DNA of 64,000 nt from Stemphylium vesicarium (taxonomy: Eukaryota; Ascomycota; Dothideomycetes; Pleosporales; Pleosporaceae), in the NCBI GenBank assembly GCA_004380135.1, contig QXCR01000015.1, positions 1 through 64,000 of the forward strand, written 5' to 3'. A model generated the notes under the pieces. It had not been told where the DNA came from. It worked only from the letters and a program-made list of their open reading frames with translations, and did no database searches. Within the stretch, counting starts at the first letter, position 1; each line of letters begins with the position of its first letter. The translations under genes were made by a program, and so were the position numbers. Below are positions 9,875 to 21,209 of the stretch, in pieces.

Positions 9875-10776
9875 TTAAAAGAGGACGCCGTGGAGATCGC
9901 GCTTGCCATGTGGCGAGTCATCAGCTGTGTTGCCTCCGGTCAAAAGGCTTGTCGCATTACGAACGATAGTCGTCATAGCCATAATCTTCATGAGGGTAAT
10001 CTCATCTGTCTTTTGTGTCCAACCAAGTTCGAAGGGAAGGCGTTCATTTTCTAAGCTAGGGTTAGCAATGTTCACTCCAGATAGGTAGAAAAACACTTAC
10101 CGAAGAAGTACTCCATCAGCGAACGAGGGACGGTGCCGTCCTCAAGAGAACCGAACGCGATCATGGGCGCTGCGACCTCCCCAAGACTGAACTCTTCTGT
10201 GGAAGCGCTGAACGTGTAGTTCGGGTTCGTCGCACGACTCTCTACTTGGCGGAAGATCTTGCTATTCGCTAACATCTGCGCGGTCACTGTCTCCTCGGTC
10301 CAGAATTGTCTCGACGAGTTGTACACAGTTTCGTTGAACAAATGATTGTTTCCGAACGCGGCATCGGTGCGTGTCAAGCTGGCGTCGTGCTCGAGGAGGT
10401 TGTGGACGTTGAGCTGTTCAAGGGTGAAGAATGTGGCGTTGGGCTCAGGATTGGCGATGATGGCTTGTTCCCACATCAAGGCGCCCAGAGATCCGTTAAA
10501 GTTCAGGCCGTCCTTGAGGCCCTTGACAACGTTGTCTTGGGTAAAGTTGCGTCCATCGCGGGGCAAGAACCCATGATTGGCGAGGGTATTCAACATGGGG
10601 CATGGGCCACGGACTAGACTTGTCAGTATGCATATATGTAGCATCGCCAGGGGGTGCTCACAATCGTTGGGTCCAGCCGCCATCCACTCATGAGGATTCG
10701 CAGGTCCAGCACCGTATTGGGGCCTGGCTGATGCGAGCGTCGCGGCCGACGCGGTGAGGATAGTGGCAAACTTCAT
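9875..10776 (-). CDS. Secreted heme-thiolate peroxidase (chloroperoxidase/peroxygenase family)
   Basis: Exons 10662-10776, 10101-10613 and 9875-10050 are joined over introns of 48 and 50 bases to give 267 residues. The signal peptide is MKFATILTASAATLASARP. The heme-ligand motif RGPCPMLNTLANHGFLPRDG holds the proximal Cys, and EHDASLTR matches the distal acid region of the family. Several N-x-T/S glycosylation sites are present. Members use hydrogen peroxide to halogenate or oxygenate organic substrates outside the cell. The C-terminus (HGKRDLHGVLF) is short. No partner gene is adjacent. Confidence 0.9.
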
Positions 10777-12689
10777 GATGAGATTGGAGAGTGTATTATT
10801 ATCGAAGAAGTTGGCTATTTCTTGTGGGTTTGTCAGTGGAAGTTGCTGCTGGAATCTATCGAGAGCGTTCTGAGCCAACATCTTATAGTATTTGAAGGAT
10901 GGACCAAAAAGTAATTCGACCGTTGTCCGTAAAGCACACGCGTACCCGTAATTTCCATGTCCATTGCTTTAGTCTCGTAAACAATACCGAAAAGATCTGT
11001 ACAGATCGCCAACGTGCAGGGTACCGCGTGTTCGGATGTGCATGCAGCCACTCCGTCCCGGAGGATTAATGGAGATCTGCTGGTGGATGGCGCATCATCA
11101 AGCTTCCCAGCCTCAACTCTTGTGTTTCACCGCTGCATCCAGCCAATGATTCAAAGCGCGATTACTCTGCCAAGCAGTAAACACTGCTCTGTGCGACGTC
11201 ACCGCGAGCTACACTGATGGCGGCGGGCCGCTAAAGTGGGGATACGAGTATACGCGACCCTTCGGAATGCCGTATTCGCTCTCGTACTCGCTCTCGTACT
11301 TTCGAAACCAGGCATCACCCAGTCGCGACACCGAAGCTCACCATCATTCTGCTTTGCTCACAAGCGCCGATGTGCCCATCCGCCAGTCCATGCAGCAGGC
11401 AACCTTGGATTGAGTACACTGTTCCGGGTTCCGCGGATGGAAGTCGACCGTCCTGCCGAACCTTCCTGCCTTCGCGTCATACCCGCCAATATTGGCTTCG
11501 AAAGCACCTGCACAGAAGATTCTGCCCCAGTCAGTGGAAAGATCGGGACTCAGGTCGATTTTGCAGCACATCCTGCGATGTCTGCCAAGTCTCTGTTGAT
11601 TCAATCTATTCCGAGCCGCAAATTCTTGTGTTCTTCGTCGTAACTAAGAGCTCTTTCAGGGTTGCTGTGGTTGTTCTGCTGAATTCTACTTCAGTCCAAA
11701 CCGGCCGGAAACAGGTTCAATGTACCGATTATGCAACTCCATAAGACCACCGTCTTTTCTAAGGACGTGCTTCACCGCCAAATTGTTGATAGAGCCTCGT
11801 ATTTTAACGCGCCTAAAAGTCCAGCACGAATGCACATTTCGACAGCATCGCTCCCGTGCTAAGTATTGGAAAGATGAAAAACAAAAGACAGTAAGCTTAA
11901 TCAGTATAATGGTCACGTTGTTCGAAGTTGTGGGGTGTTTGCCTCAAAGGTCCATAAGGCGTGGAGCCGCACTGCTAGGCTTGAGGGCTTCACGAGATGA
12001 GTAACAGTCGCTAGCAAATCTTCACCTCCTCAGAACACAATCGATGCAGCAGCAAGATCGACGAATGTGACAGATTCCTCAAAACAGACTTTGTGGCTCT
12101 ATCGCATCTCCTGGAAGTATCTGGCAACAGCGCCGGGTCTGACTTCCCGAGTACGTGCGATGCGAAGTCCCAGGGGAGCAAGACTGTAGAAGAGGGGCAC
12201 ATGCCTAGTATAACCCCGCTCACACCCTTAAATATGATCTCTGGGACATCGAGACGGCGCCATGGATACCGAGTAGTAGTGCACGACAAGTGCATAGTTT
12301 GCGAAGACGAACCTAATGATGGCACTGGGGTTGTAGCGAAATCTGACTTCGGCAACACTAGGCGATCAAAGAGCATGGTGACCGTTCGCTTGAAATGAAC
12401 CCAACTCAGATATCTCGTGTGGGAATCAATAGCTGCAGTAACGCATTGGAATTGATAGAGGCTATGGAGTCTATGCCCACATGAGTGATGTACCGCGTAA
12501 ACGGACATAGTAATGATCTTCCCCGTGGGCTCATATTGGTTGACGAATCAGAGCCTACGAGATGCGAGCTGACCAATGAGAAAGATGCCGATGAACCGTC
12601 ATACATGTTCAGTACAAGCAAGCCATCGTCTCCCCTTCACTCTTGTACATTGCACTCGGCCCTTCAGACTTCATCTGTCGGCCCCCGCA
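10777..12689. other. 1.9 kb intergenic region, no convincing gene
   Basis: It lies between the 5' ends of the divergent peroxidase and Zn2Cys6 genes. A direct repeat of CTCTCGTACTCG occurs at about 11278-11302. Frames of up to 165 codons (12011-12508, minus) show no recognisable motif and are treated as chance. It could hold regulatory sites for both flanking genes. Confidence 0.45.
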
Positions 12690-14370
12690 ATGAGCGTTAC
12701 AACCCGCAAAAAAGTACGCTCAGGGTGTGGAACTTGCAGGTAAGCCGCCTTTGCAGACCATGAGAGAAAGCTGACCGAAGAATAGGGCCCGGAAAGTCAA
12801 ATGCGACGAGCTCAAGCCCGTATTCAAGAGGTGCTACTCCACGGGCCGAATATGCGAGGGCTACGGCATCTGGGGCGGAGGGGGAAACGGGTACGCAGAA
12901 CGCTACGGCGGGAATAAAACGTATACCTCGCCGCCGCACCATCACTCCTCAGCCACAAAGCTCAGTTTGAGCGATGAAGATCAGGGATATCTGGAGTGGT
13001 TCCACAATCTCCTTGTGCAAGATTTGAGTAGTCGGCTCGCAGAGGGGTTTTGGACAGCACTGGTGATGCCTATACTGCTGAACGAGCCTGTTATCGCGCA
13101 TGCGGCGATTGCGCTAAGCTCAGCGCACAAGGATGTCGCTTTGGCTCCGGACCGCACGCAGCCAAGGAGTGAACGTGTTGTAATAACGCATTACAATGAG
13201 TCTTTGCGACACCTCCGGTCTGCGATTGGGCTAGGTGGAAAGACGACTGCCGGTCTCGTGTTAGTTTCCTGTCTACTTTACACTATGCTGGAGCAACTGA
13301 GGGGCAGGATTGAGCAAGCTGGGATGCATTTGCATAGCGGATTGCGCTTGTTGAAAGATGTTCATCAGTGCTTGTGTGTTGAAATGCATGGGACGACGTT
13401 GCTAAAGCGAAACGCAAGTGTGGATGCCGATCAGGTCAAGATCCTGCAGGGATTTGCATCGCTTCATTTGGAGTCGCAGTTTCTCGGGACAGTCTCGCCA
13501 GACATTGATATCCTGGTGCAGTCTTCGGTTGAAAATATGCCATCACGCGCCTTCAGATCGATTGAGGAAGCACGACAATCGTTGAACAAACTGGTTCACG
13601 CCATCCTGCTCATCTCGCGGCGTTTCCTCAGCATGACCACGGCGGAACGAAAGCATCGGCTGAGCAGGCTTGATATCCACAACCAGGCGCTCGACTTACT
13701 TCAGGCCTGGCTGAGATCGTACAAGGCCACGAATTTTAACGATGCAAAAACCGACTATGATCGCCAATTCGCGCGCACAATACTGCTTAATCATTATGAG
13801 ATGGCACTCATCATGTGGGGCAACATAGGCTGCACTTCAGAATCCGGATACGCGTCCCACACGACAAACTTCCTTGTCATACTAGAGCATTCGGTGAAAA
13901 TGTGGCACTTGCTGCCCTCACTATTTGCAGCTCAGGGTACTAGTATTGGCGACGACTTAGCCACCCCGTTGTTCTTTACGGCTCTCAAATGCCGCGTTCA
14001 CCGAATTCGATTACAAGCAATCAGACTGCTCGATGCTATCATCTTCAATTATAGCGGTTGGAGCTCCACGTTGATGTCAAAGATCGCCACGGAGGTCATG
14101 GCGTTAGAGCAAGACATCTCCAATGACAAGGACCATTCTCATTCTACCGACATTTCGAGTCTGCCTCGCTCATCCTTGAATCTAATTTATGAAGTACGGA
14201 TTAGTTCTTGGGAAACATCAACCAATGTAGTGCGACTTTGTTGCCGGAAATGGATCGGCGATGGCGAAACGAAAACTTTCAATTGCGACATTAAGCTGTC
14301 ATCAAAATCAAAATCGACACACGCGCTTAATTTGCTATGGGGAGACACGGTGTACTCGAGCATTACATGA
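12690..14370 (+). CDS. Zn2Cys6-type transcription regulator with one zinc cysteine missing
   Basis: Exon 1 (12690-12739) and exon 2 (12786-14370) are joined over a 46-base intron (donor GTAAGC, acceptor AATAG) inside the zinc cluster, a common intron site in this family. The product has 544 residues. The cluster reads SGCGTCRARKVKCDELKP, then VFKRCYSTGRICEGYG. Cys 1, 2, 3, 5 and 6 are present, but the fourth position (PSC or PAC in relatives) is Phe, codon TTC. From about residue 85 the helical middle region (YLEWFHNLL, LNEPVIAHAAIALSSAH) matches fungal_trans_2 (PF11951). Without Cys4 the binuclear zinc cluster may fold poorly, so DNA binding is in doubt. The tail-to-tail SDR is a possible but unproven partner. 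Confidence 0.85.
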
Positions 14371-14380
14371 ACTACAATTT

Positions 14381-15417
14381 TTAATCAACGTTGTTCCCAA
14401 GCGCTTCCTGGGTCCATTTCCAGAGTTTCTCGCCCAGGTCTCTGTCCCTAGACAACGCGCTGCCCTTTCCTAGCACACCAACAGGCTCATAGTACCTGCC
14501 ACTCTGCACGTCGTCAGAAGAAATAGTCCAGAGTCTATTCTTGACGCCTTCCTCCAAGCTCACGCCTACTCTTGGTGCCACTTCTCGCGCGAGGTACTCG
14601 ATCTCCGGTCCACCGCCCTGCACACCCTTGCTAAACAACTGCGTGGCTACGTCCTCTGGATGGATAGCTACAGAGGTAATAAAGGGGTAGTTCCGTGAAA
14701 TTTCCCGCGCGTACACTACATTAGCGAGTTTCAACTGCGTATACCGCGTTACCCCCGAGAGATCCGACTGCGCTGATTTTAGGGCCGAGAATGCTATGCC
14801 TCCCGGTGGTAGTGCATGGGCGTGACCACGCGAGCTGACAGATAATACTCGAGGCTTGGATGTGGACGTCTCTGCGGTTTTGGCGAGGAGCGGAGTCAGC
14901 ATGTCAAATAGCAATGCGTGGCCGATGTGGTTGGTGCCGAATGCTAGCTCGTATCCCTCAGTCGTGACGCCTGGAGGTCCTCCCATCTAAGGGTGTGTTA
15001 GTACCGCTCCAGCATGAGAGTAAAGCGACGGTAGATACCTACGATCCCCGCGTTCAGCATCAGAATATCCAGATTAGCTGCTTCCGCAAGCATGATGTTT
15101 GCTGCCGCTTTGATCGACTCGAAGGTAGTCAAGTCTAGCCGCAGGAACTTCACATCAACGCCCGGCCTTGTTACCTTGATATCGCGCACAGCTTCTAGGC
15201 CAGACTTTGCCTGTCGGGCTGCAATCCAGATCTGCGCGGGATCATGCCGTGCCAACGCTATGGCAGTCTGTTTTCCGATGCCACTATTGCCACCCGTGAT
15301 CAGAATGACTTTCCCATCAAGTGCAGGTATGTCTGTAGAAGGGTCAAATGCTTGTGGCGTGCTGGGTTTAAGCTGATCGAGCGATGGGATAGCGGACTTG
15401 AGGGTTGCTGAAGTCAT
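14381..15417 (-). CDS. Short-chain dehydrogenase/reductase
   Basis: Exon 1 (15043-15417) and exon 2 (14381-14986) are joined over a 56-base intron (donor GTAGGT, acceptor CCTTAG), giving 326 residues. The cofactor motif GGNSGIG sits near residue 42, after VILITGG. Splicing restores LNAGI-MGGPPG, the usual NAG motif. Catalytic Ser lies in VSSRGH and the Y-x3-K pair in YTQLKLANVVY. It is close to the fungal WW-domain-oxidoreductase/retinol-dehydrogenase-like SDRs, which use NAD(P); the substrate is unknown. Its stop is 10 bases from the stop of the convergent regulator gene, so the two transcripts must overlap. Confidence 0.88.
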
Positions 15418-16506
15418 TCTTGGTAAATTTCTGAGTGTTTGTTGACGTTTGATGTCGCAGCTGAGAACAGTGCACAGATACTTGCCTTTATAGACGAGCT
15501 CAAAGTCCCATCTTTATAGTGATCTAGTTTACAAAAGATTGTATCGAGGCACTGTCGATGTCGTCAGAGCAATGGCAGCCTGTGAAATCCGAGTCTACTA
15601 ATCGGAGCAATGTCTTATAACCGTGCAGGTGACTTCGGTTCGGTGCGCCCAAAGAAAATGTATTGTCATGTCAGAAGTATCATGTGCAGAATTGAGCATG
15701 ATAGATGATAGTCAGACTTAGTGACCAAGCTCCGCAACCCTTATTGGCGGGCTCGCACTTCTTTGGCCGTTGCTCATCGTGGCGTATTAGGGTGCGCCTA
15801 GGGACGCTTACGTCCAACCGAATGCCCACCCCACAACGCCAGCGGCACAGCCTCACATTTCGGTTGTTCCTCGCCACCAGTCGCGCCCACGACCTCGGTC
15901 CCTCGAAAGCTGCGAAGAGGGGCGAAGGAATATTCATGCAGTCAGCGCTGCGGCTCTCATTCCCACGTTCGCAGGCAAACCGTGGTCGTGCGGTGCTGAT
16001 TGGCTACTCCGTAATGCCACTAACTTTTGCCGTGAACCAATTCTCGTGTGCCAACGAGCATGTAACAGGGACGCTAGTGGTTGCGCATCTGTGTGTGGAT
16101 GGTTGGAGTCTGGGTTCGAAGACGAAATGGGCATGGGGAGGGATTTGTAGGGGATAAGGCTGTTCTTGTTCTGGAAGCAGGAAGGGTAGGTATGGCGCCA
16201 TGCAGGTGAGCTACGAATGAGAAAAGGCCCCTCCTGTTCTCACTACTGGCATTTACAGCCCAGCATATCCCTTCTTTCTCGTCTTGTCTTTCTTCCTTGA
16301 TCGTACGTTTTTCTTGCGTTGATCGTTTGAGCTTTCTCGGTCCTACATTGGGAGAAAAATCACAGTCTTTACCGGCCGTTTTCTTCAGTCACTGCCAACC
16401 TCACACACAGGCACACCCTCTTTGCTGTTCTTCTATTCCATATATTAAACTATCTTACGATCCCGAGTCGCGCACAGAAATACTGCCAACTACCCACACA
16501 GCCATC
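15418..16506. other. Intergenic region, no gene seen
   Basis: Short frames on both strands lack splice signals and motifs. A C/T-rich leader with ACACAC-type sequence precedes the next gene from about 16385. Confidence 0.5.
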
Positions 16507-16917
16507 ATGGCACCCACAGCTATCCCTTCCTCGATCCCCGAAGCCCCACCAGCCACCATCCCAAACGCCAGCTCACGCAGTGACGGCTTCAGTCCCGGTG
16601 CCATAATCGGCATCGTCATCGCGATCGTGTGTCTCCTTCTCGCCGTCCCCTTAATCGCCATTCTCCTGCGTCGCTACGAGAAAACCAGACTGCGGGAGAC
16701 GCCCAAGAGTCCCGGAAGCAGCAACACCAGTCTAAGAAGCATCCGAGAAGACCACAGCCTGCAAAGCATTCTCGTGACGAAAGAGTTGTCGCGGTCTAGT
16801 GTGAGGATGGAGAGAGCAGACTCGGGGGTGAGGAGACCGGATGAGGTCTATGGCGGCGGAAAGGGGAGAGAGGGGGGTTGGAGTCGTACTGAGGTCCACG
16901 GCGGGGAGTGGAAGTGA
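16507..16917 (+). CDS. Small single-pass membrane protein
   Basis: A single-exon frame of 136 residues starts MAPTAIPSSIPEAPPATI; in-frame upstream ATGs were not chosen because the ATG at 16507 follows a typical CACACAGCCATC leader. There is no cleavable signal peptide. A Pro/Ser-rich N-terminus with one N-x-S site precedes one membrane helix (about residues 37-58, IIGIVIAIVCLLLAVPLIAI), then a basic stop (LRRYEK) and a cytosolic tail rich in Ser, Arg and Gly. The layout matches fungal single-pass surface proteins of unknown function. No conserved domain was recognised. Confidence 0.65.
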   Translation: MAPTAIPSSIPEAPPATIPNASSRSDGFSPGAIIGIVIAIVCLLLAVPLIAILLRRYEKTRLRETPKSPGSSNTSLRSIREDHSLQSILVTKELSRSSVRMERADSGVRRPDEVYGGGKGREGGWSRTEVHGGEWK

Positions 16918-17297
16918 ATGCACTGGATGTCTTTCTTGCACTCCTTCAAACACAGACACATGCTGTCCGCGGCAGACCGAAAGCTGCCACCAGCTGTCGC
17001 ATATGCGTCACACACGGTTCCCTAAACGGCCGCCGTCTCGCTGCACGCGGAACCTGCCCGAATGAGCCCGCCATGTTTTCCATGCAGTGTGGTCGTTCCA
17101 TATTCCCTCATTCCTCTGCGTCGTGCTCAGACTCGCACACAGCTCTTGAATCTCCTCGACGCAGCGGATGGCCAATTTCGTTGATGGTTGGAAGTATCTC
17201 AATGTCAGTGGTAGCATCTTCACCTCCAATACCAGCAACCCAAATATCAACACGGCGGGCCGTCTATTTCCCTTCCACCTCGTAATGTTTCCATACT
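16918..17297. other. Intergenic between convergent genes
   Basis: It holds only the 3' flanks of the membrane protein and methyltransferase genes. Nothing else was recognised. Confidence 0.5.
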
Positions 17298-18422
17298 TTA
17301 TAGTCTCCGATAAAGATGCATCTGCATGCGCATGTTCTCGAGCTCAATCGGATAATTTAGCCTGTCGTCCAATCTGAACCACCGACTATCATCCTCTTTG
17401 ACCTTCTCCCAACTCGCTATCTCGTCCTTGCCCCTCTCAGCCTTACTGCTACTTGCTTGGCTCAGTAGTGTATGGTCAAGAAGCCATTGCATGGGATACT
17501 TCTTCTCTGCTCCGTTCAGCGTGACAGAGGAGTAGCTGCCCGGGCTATCCACCACAAAGAGTAGCGCCCCTGGCTTCAAAATCGAGGTGATTTGGAGGAG
17601 GAACTTCTGGGTGAGGGGTAGTGATGCCGAGTACAGCTCGTTCAGTGTGAAGAGCAGAGTAACAAGGTTTGCTCCTGCTAGTTGTGATGACATGTCTGGT
17701 ATAGAGGCTTGGAGAACATCCTGCTGCTGGAACGTGATTGCAATGTCTTCTGGGCTCATGAATGGTACGTTTGCAGCTTGTGCTGCAGCCGAAGCGTATT
17801 TTGAGAGTGTCGGCGCAGTCGTGAGGTGTTTTGCCAGGTTGTCCACCACCACGTTCCAATCTGCAATGTCAACAGTGACCACTTCGATCTTCTTCCTCTT
17901 TTGGTCGCTTTTTAGTTCTTGATCCAATTCTTGACTTGATAGCAGCTTCTGTAGCCCTCCTAGGGCTACAATCTCAGCACCTGCTCCGCCACCCAAGCAC
18001 ACCACTCTCTGGCTAGTTCTGCTGCTGTCATCTTCGCTATCAGATTGGTCCTTTTCATTCCCCATTCCCAAGTGCTCCCTCAAATCCCAAAACAGGTCAA
18101 GATAGCCCAGCGCTCGGCTCGGACTCCACCTTGCCGCATACGTCTCGAGGTACTCGTCCTTTCCAAACGCGGTCGCGAAATCGCGATTATACAAATGACC
18201 CTTGACTTCCTGTAGCAAAGGGCCAAAGTCCACGCTCAAGCGCTCAGCAAAGGAATTGCGAAAGATGTTCAGCAAAAGTTGTTGGAGTTCGATCGGGATA
18301 GACGGCTGGACATTGTCTTTTGTTTCTTCGGCTGGGCGCCGCTCGGCACGTGGCTTTGTGGGCTTGTTGTTCGCCTCTCTTTGCGCTTTGCGCTTTGCGT
18401 TCAATTTCGAGTTGGGTGCCAT
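17298..18422 (-). CDS. 25S rRNA uridine-N3 methyltransferase, Bmt6-like
   Basis: A single exon encodes 374 residues. The N-terminus is Lys/Arg-rich (NAKRKAQREANNK), as expected of a nucleolar protein. The region FRNSFAERLSVDFGPLLQEV and the motif YAARWSPSRALGYLDL are characteristic of Methyltransf_34 (PF11312), the family of yeast Bmt6. The AdoMet-binding loop reads RVVCLGGGAGAEIVALGG, and a later Rossmann strand is KKIEVVTVDIADWNVVVD. Bmt6 methylates one uridine of the large-subunit rRNA. Bmt5 is the nearest alternative, but the WSPSRAL motif favours Bmt6. Length fits the family. Confidence 0.82.
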   Translation of the reverse strand: MAPNSKLNAKRKAQREANNKPTKPRAERRPAEETKDNVQPSIPIELQQLLLNIFRNSFAERLSVDFGPLLQEVKGHLYNRDFATAFGKDEYLETYAARWSPSRALGYLDLFWDLREHLGMGNEKDQSDSEDDSSRTSQRVVCLGGGAGAEIVALGGLQKLLSSQELDQELKSDQKRKKIEVVTVDIADWNVVVDNLAKHLTTAPTLSKYASAAAQAANVPFMSPEDIAITFQQQDVLQASIPDMSSQLAGANLVTLLFTLNELYSASLPLTQKFLLQITSILKPGALLFVVDSPGSYSSVTLNGAEKKYPMQWLLDHTLLSQASSSKAERGKDEIASWEKVKEDDSRWFRLDDRLNYPIELENMRMQMHLYRRL

Positions 18423-18742
18423 GGCAACTGGGTGTTGTATTGCATTGGGGGATCATGGACGGAGTGGGAAAGGCAGGTGAAAGCCTCGTTATCGATAAGC
18501 GTAAGCGAGGGGTGTTCATTCGCCGCCCCTCTTGATCTCCCTCCATATCGGAACTGTTCCGACGTGGAAGCTGACCTCCTGCACCCGTGTACGGCGTACT
18601 TCGGAGCGGGTTATCTCCGCCATCTCGCGATTCTGCGGGCGCGACGGGGAAACTCCGCATTCCACTCTCGTATATATAGCCTTGATGGGACTTCTAAATT
18701 ATCAATCTCATCTTCAAACATTCAGTCATCTAACCCCCAAAC
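18423..18742. promoter_or_regulatory. Divergent promoter region with TATA box
   Basis: The 320-base region separates the methyltransferase (minus) from the AhpD-like gene (plus). TATATATAG at 18671-18679 lies about 65 bases before the AhpD-like start, followed by an A/C-rich leader. Confidence 0.5.
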
Positions 18743-19508
18743 ATGCGTCTCCCATACATTCCCGATCCCACTAACTTCACCTCGGAAGATGACAAGGCCG
18801 TCGAGCAGCGCGTCAGACTGAGGCGAGGCGAGAAGGGATTGATAGCATTAGATCGAACTTTACTGCATTCGCCTCCAGTCGCCGATGGATGGTCAGTTTG
18901 GGATATCAACCACGATTTTAGGGACGGGAGAACATAACGTTTACGATTACAGGAACACCTTCCTAGGCTCAATCCGCACACGTACCAGCTTACCCACTTC
19001 AATCCGCGAAACAGCAATCTGCCGTGTGGCTGTGTTGAACCGCGCATGGTATGAATGGGAGTCTCACTCGCCCATTCTAGCCTCAGCCTCAGGTAACCTC
19101 AATCCTATCCCCTCATCCTAATTCCTTGCCTTTTCCTCCTCTCCCTCCCCCCTTCCACCCTTCATATCATCCCATCCCATCCCGCCTCAGAACCCCCGTC
19201 TCACGCCCACCACAGACATAACAGCCCCCCAAGTCACCGCCATCCTTACGTCTCCACCCCGCTCACCGCAAGCCGACGTGTTAGGCGCACGGCTAGCAGC
19301 AGTGTTGGCGTACACGGATGCCATGACGCTGGACGTCCAAGTCCCAGACGACGTGTTTGCGGGATTGAAAGACCAGTTTAGTGAGCAAGAGGTAGTAGAG
19401 ATTACGGCGACGGTGGCGGCGTATAATTGTGTTAGTCGGTTCCTTGTGGCATTGGATGTGGGGGAGAGGAATGCACAGACGGGGCCGAAGGAGGGGGGTA
19501 AGGAATGA
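18743..19508 (+). CDS. Carboxymuconolactone decarboxylase/AhpD-like protein
   Basis: Exons 18743-18891, 18953-19092 and 19216-19508 give 193 residues; introns are 61 and 123 bases. The order of segments (LPYIPDP at the start, then SLPTSIRETAICRVAVLNRAWYEWE, then FSEQEVVEITATVAAYNCVSRFLVAL) is that of the fungal CMD/AhpD-like family. The helix that in AhpD carries Cys-x-x-Cys lacks those cysteines here, so a peroxidase-type activity is not supported. The fungal relatives are often small gamma-carboxymuconolactone-decarboxylase-like proteins with unknown substrates. Confidence 0.8.
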
Positions 19509-19701
19509 AAACGAATGAAAATGAGTCCATGAAGAGGGTTTGGAGAATTCATGTTGTTGTGGTTTTTTATACATGCAAATATATATCAATCACGCGAACA
19601 TGTCTTTGGAACATTCCCAGGATGTTTCTTGCCATCTTCGAATGATCCATCTACTACATTCACACAGCTCTCCCCAACGCCCTGCTACTCGACCCCCTCA
19701 T

Positions 19702-20540
19702 TTACAACATCTTATTCTGCCTCGCAATCTTCCTCCTTTGCGCCAGCATATGTGAGAACAGGATATATGACCCGGGTACGTAAATGGCAAGGATAGTCCA
19801 AAACGCATACCCGAACATTTCGTTCCTCTGGCTAGCAAGAGGGATAGCCTGGTACACAAGCCAGCATTCCGAGGCGATGCCGAGCGGGTACAGCACAAGA
19901 AAGGTGTTGTATCGTAGCCAGGTCCAAAATTTGGGGACGCCCACGCCGGACAGCGAAAAGACAAAGTACGAGTACCGAATCACTTCTGTGACGGACCAGG
20001 CGAGCAGCATGGTGCTGTAGGCAGGGGAGTGGCGCGTTGAGAGCGGGAAGGCGGGGGGTGATGCGACGAGATAGACGAGAAGGAAACGCGAGGCAACTTG
20101 CATGAGCGTAGTCAAGAGAGGTGCTCTGACGATGCCTGGAATTTGGTGTCAGCTTCTTCGTATTCACATGCGAATCGCCTCGTTATTTTCTAAAGAAAAG
20201 GAAGAGTAAACATACCAACCAGACTATGCAACACCTCCAGCCCCGCCAGACTCTGCACCATCCTCGTGTAATACTCTAGGTTGTCATACACCTTTCCACT
20301 AGCCAGCCCTCGTTGCGTTGCAGAGAACCAATCGCTGCGACCGAAGAACGCACCCGCCTTTTGCGCATTCACGATTTCGGTCCCGCCAATGATGACGGTC
20401 TGGTACAAGACACCTGCCCATAATGCAGCAGAGACGGCGTTGTAGGCAAGGAGATAGGCATTTTTAGCTCCTCCTGACGGCTTCGCTGTTCTTTGGTCGT
20501 TTGGCGAGGTAGCTTGGCCTGTTTTCGATTTGGGCGCCAT
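19702..20540 (-). CDS. PHS1: Very-long-chain (3R)-3-hydroxyacyl-CoA dehydratase
   Basis: Exon 1 (20216-20540) and exon 2 (19702-20135) are joined over an 80-base intron (donor GTATGT, acceptor TTCCAG), giving 252 residues. The protein is a polytopic ER membrane enzyme of the PTPLA/HACD family. It carries LLAYNAVSAALWAGVLYQ, then SVTEVIRYSYF, then LRYNTFLVLYPLGIASE, in which the Tyr and the Glu seven residues later match the catalytic pair known in yeast Phs1. The C-terminus (RRKIARQNKML) is basic, fitting ER retention. It performs the third step of very-long-chain fatty acid elongation, needed for sphingolipids. Confidence 0.92.
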
Positions 20541-21209
20541 TGTTATCGTAGGGTGAGGTGGGCTGGAAGAGGTGATGTTGGCTGCTGTGTTGTATTCCAC
20601 GTGTACCTCAGGCTCGAATGATGGCGAGTCAAGATTTCGAGACAAGGCCGAGGCTCGCGTACCTGAGCGGCAGACCCCTGTTGCTTGGCGCGGCCGATGC
20701 CGGGAAGAGCCATGTGCGATGAGATCATGGCATATTTTTTGACTCTCCATCCCTCACGAAACAATTAGGTTGCTCTGGAATTGAAGGACTGCTTTGTCGT
20801 ATGTGAGATATCAAAATCATTGGCTGCGTCCACTTGCAATACGCATCTCAAAGCGTTGGCCTGATGATGATCCACCGCGTTTCTCGTACGTGCCTTCTAA
20901 TGGTAATCCATATATTCCTCAAGATGCGAGTTTCTCTGTGTTGCGCTGGCCCGGCGTGCTATAGATCTGGAAACTCATCTGAACTCTGTTTAACGTCATA
21001 GCTTGCAAATGCAACAGACGTCGGAATAACTCAATGATATAAAACCTAAGATAGAAGCCGTAAAATGCTCGCGGAAAAGAGATGAAGGATGAAAGCTTGG
21101 GTATCGTCGGAAAATCCCAAGTATGACTAAAGCCGAAAGATGAGCCCTGGGAAAGGAAAGAAATGATGGAGGTACGACATGCCCACCTCTTTAAAGAAGC
21201 TGATATCCG
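20541..21209. other. Intergenic, no feature seen
   Basis: It lies between the 5' end of the dehydratase gene and the 3' end of the RING gene. No coding frame or RNA gene was recognised. Confidence 0.5.

Noticed and set aside
12011..12508. A 165-codon minus-strand frame
   Set aside because: No motif, splice or start support; composition is like that of chance frames in this intergenic region.
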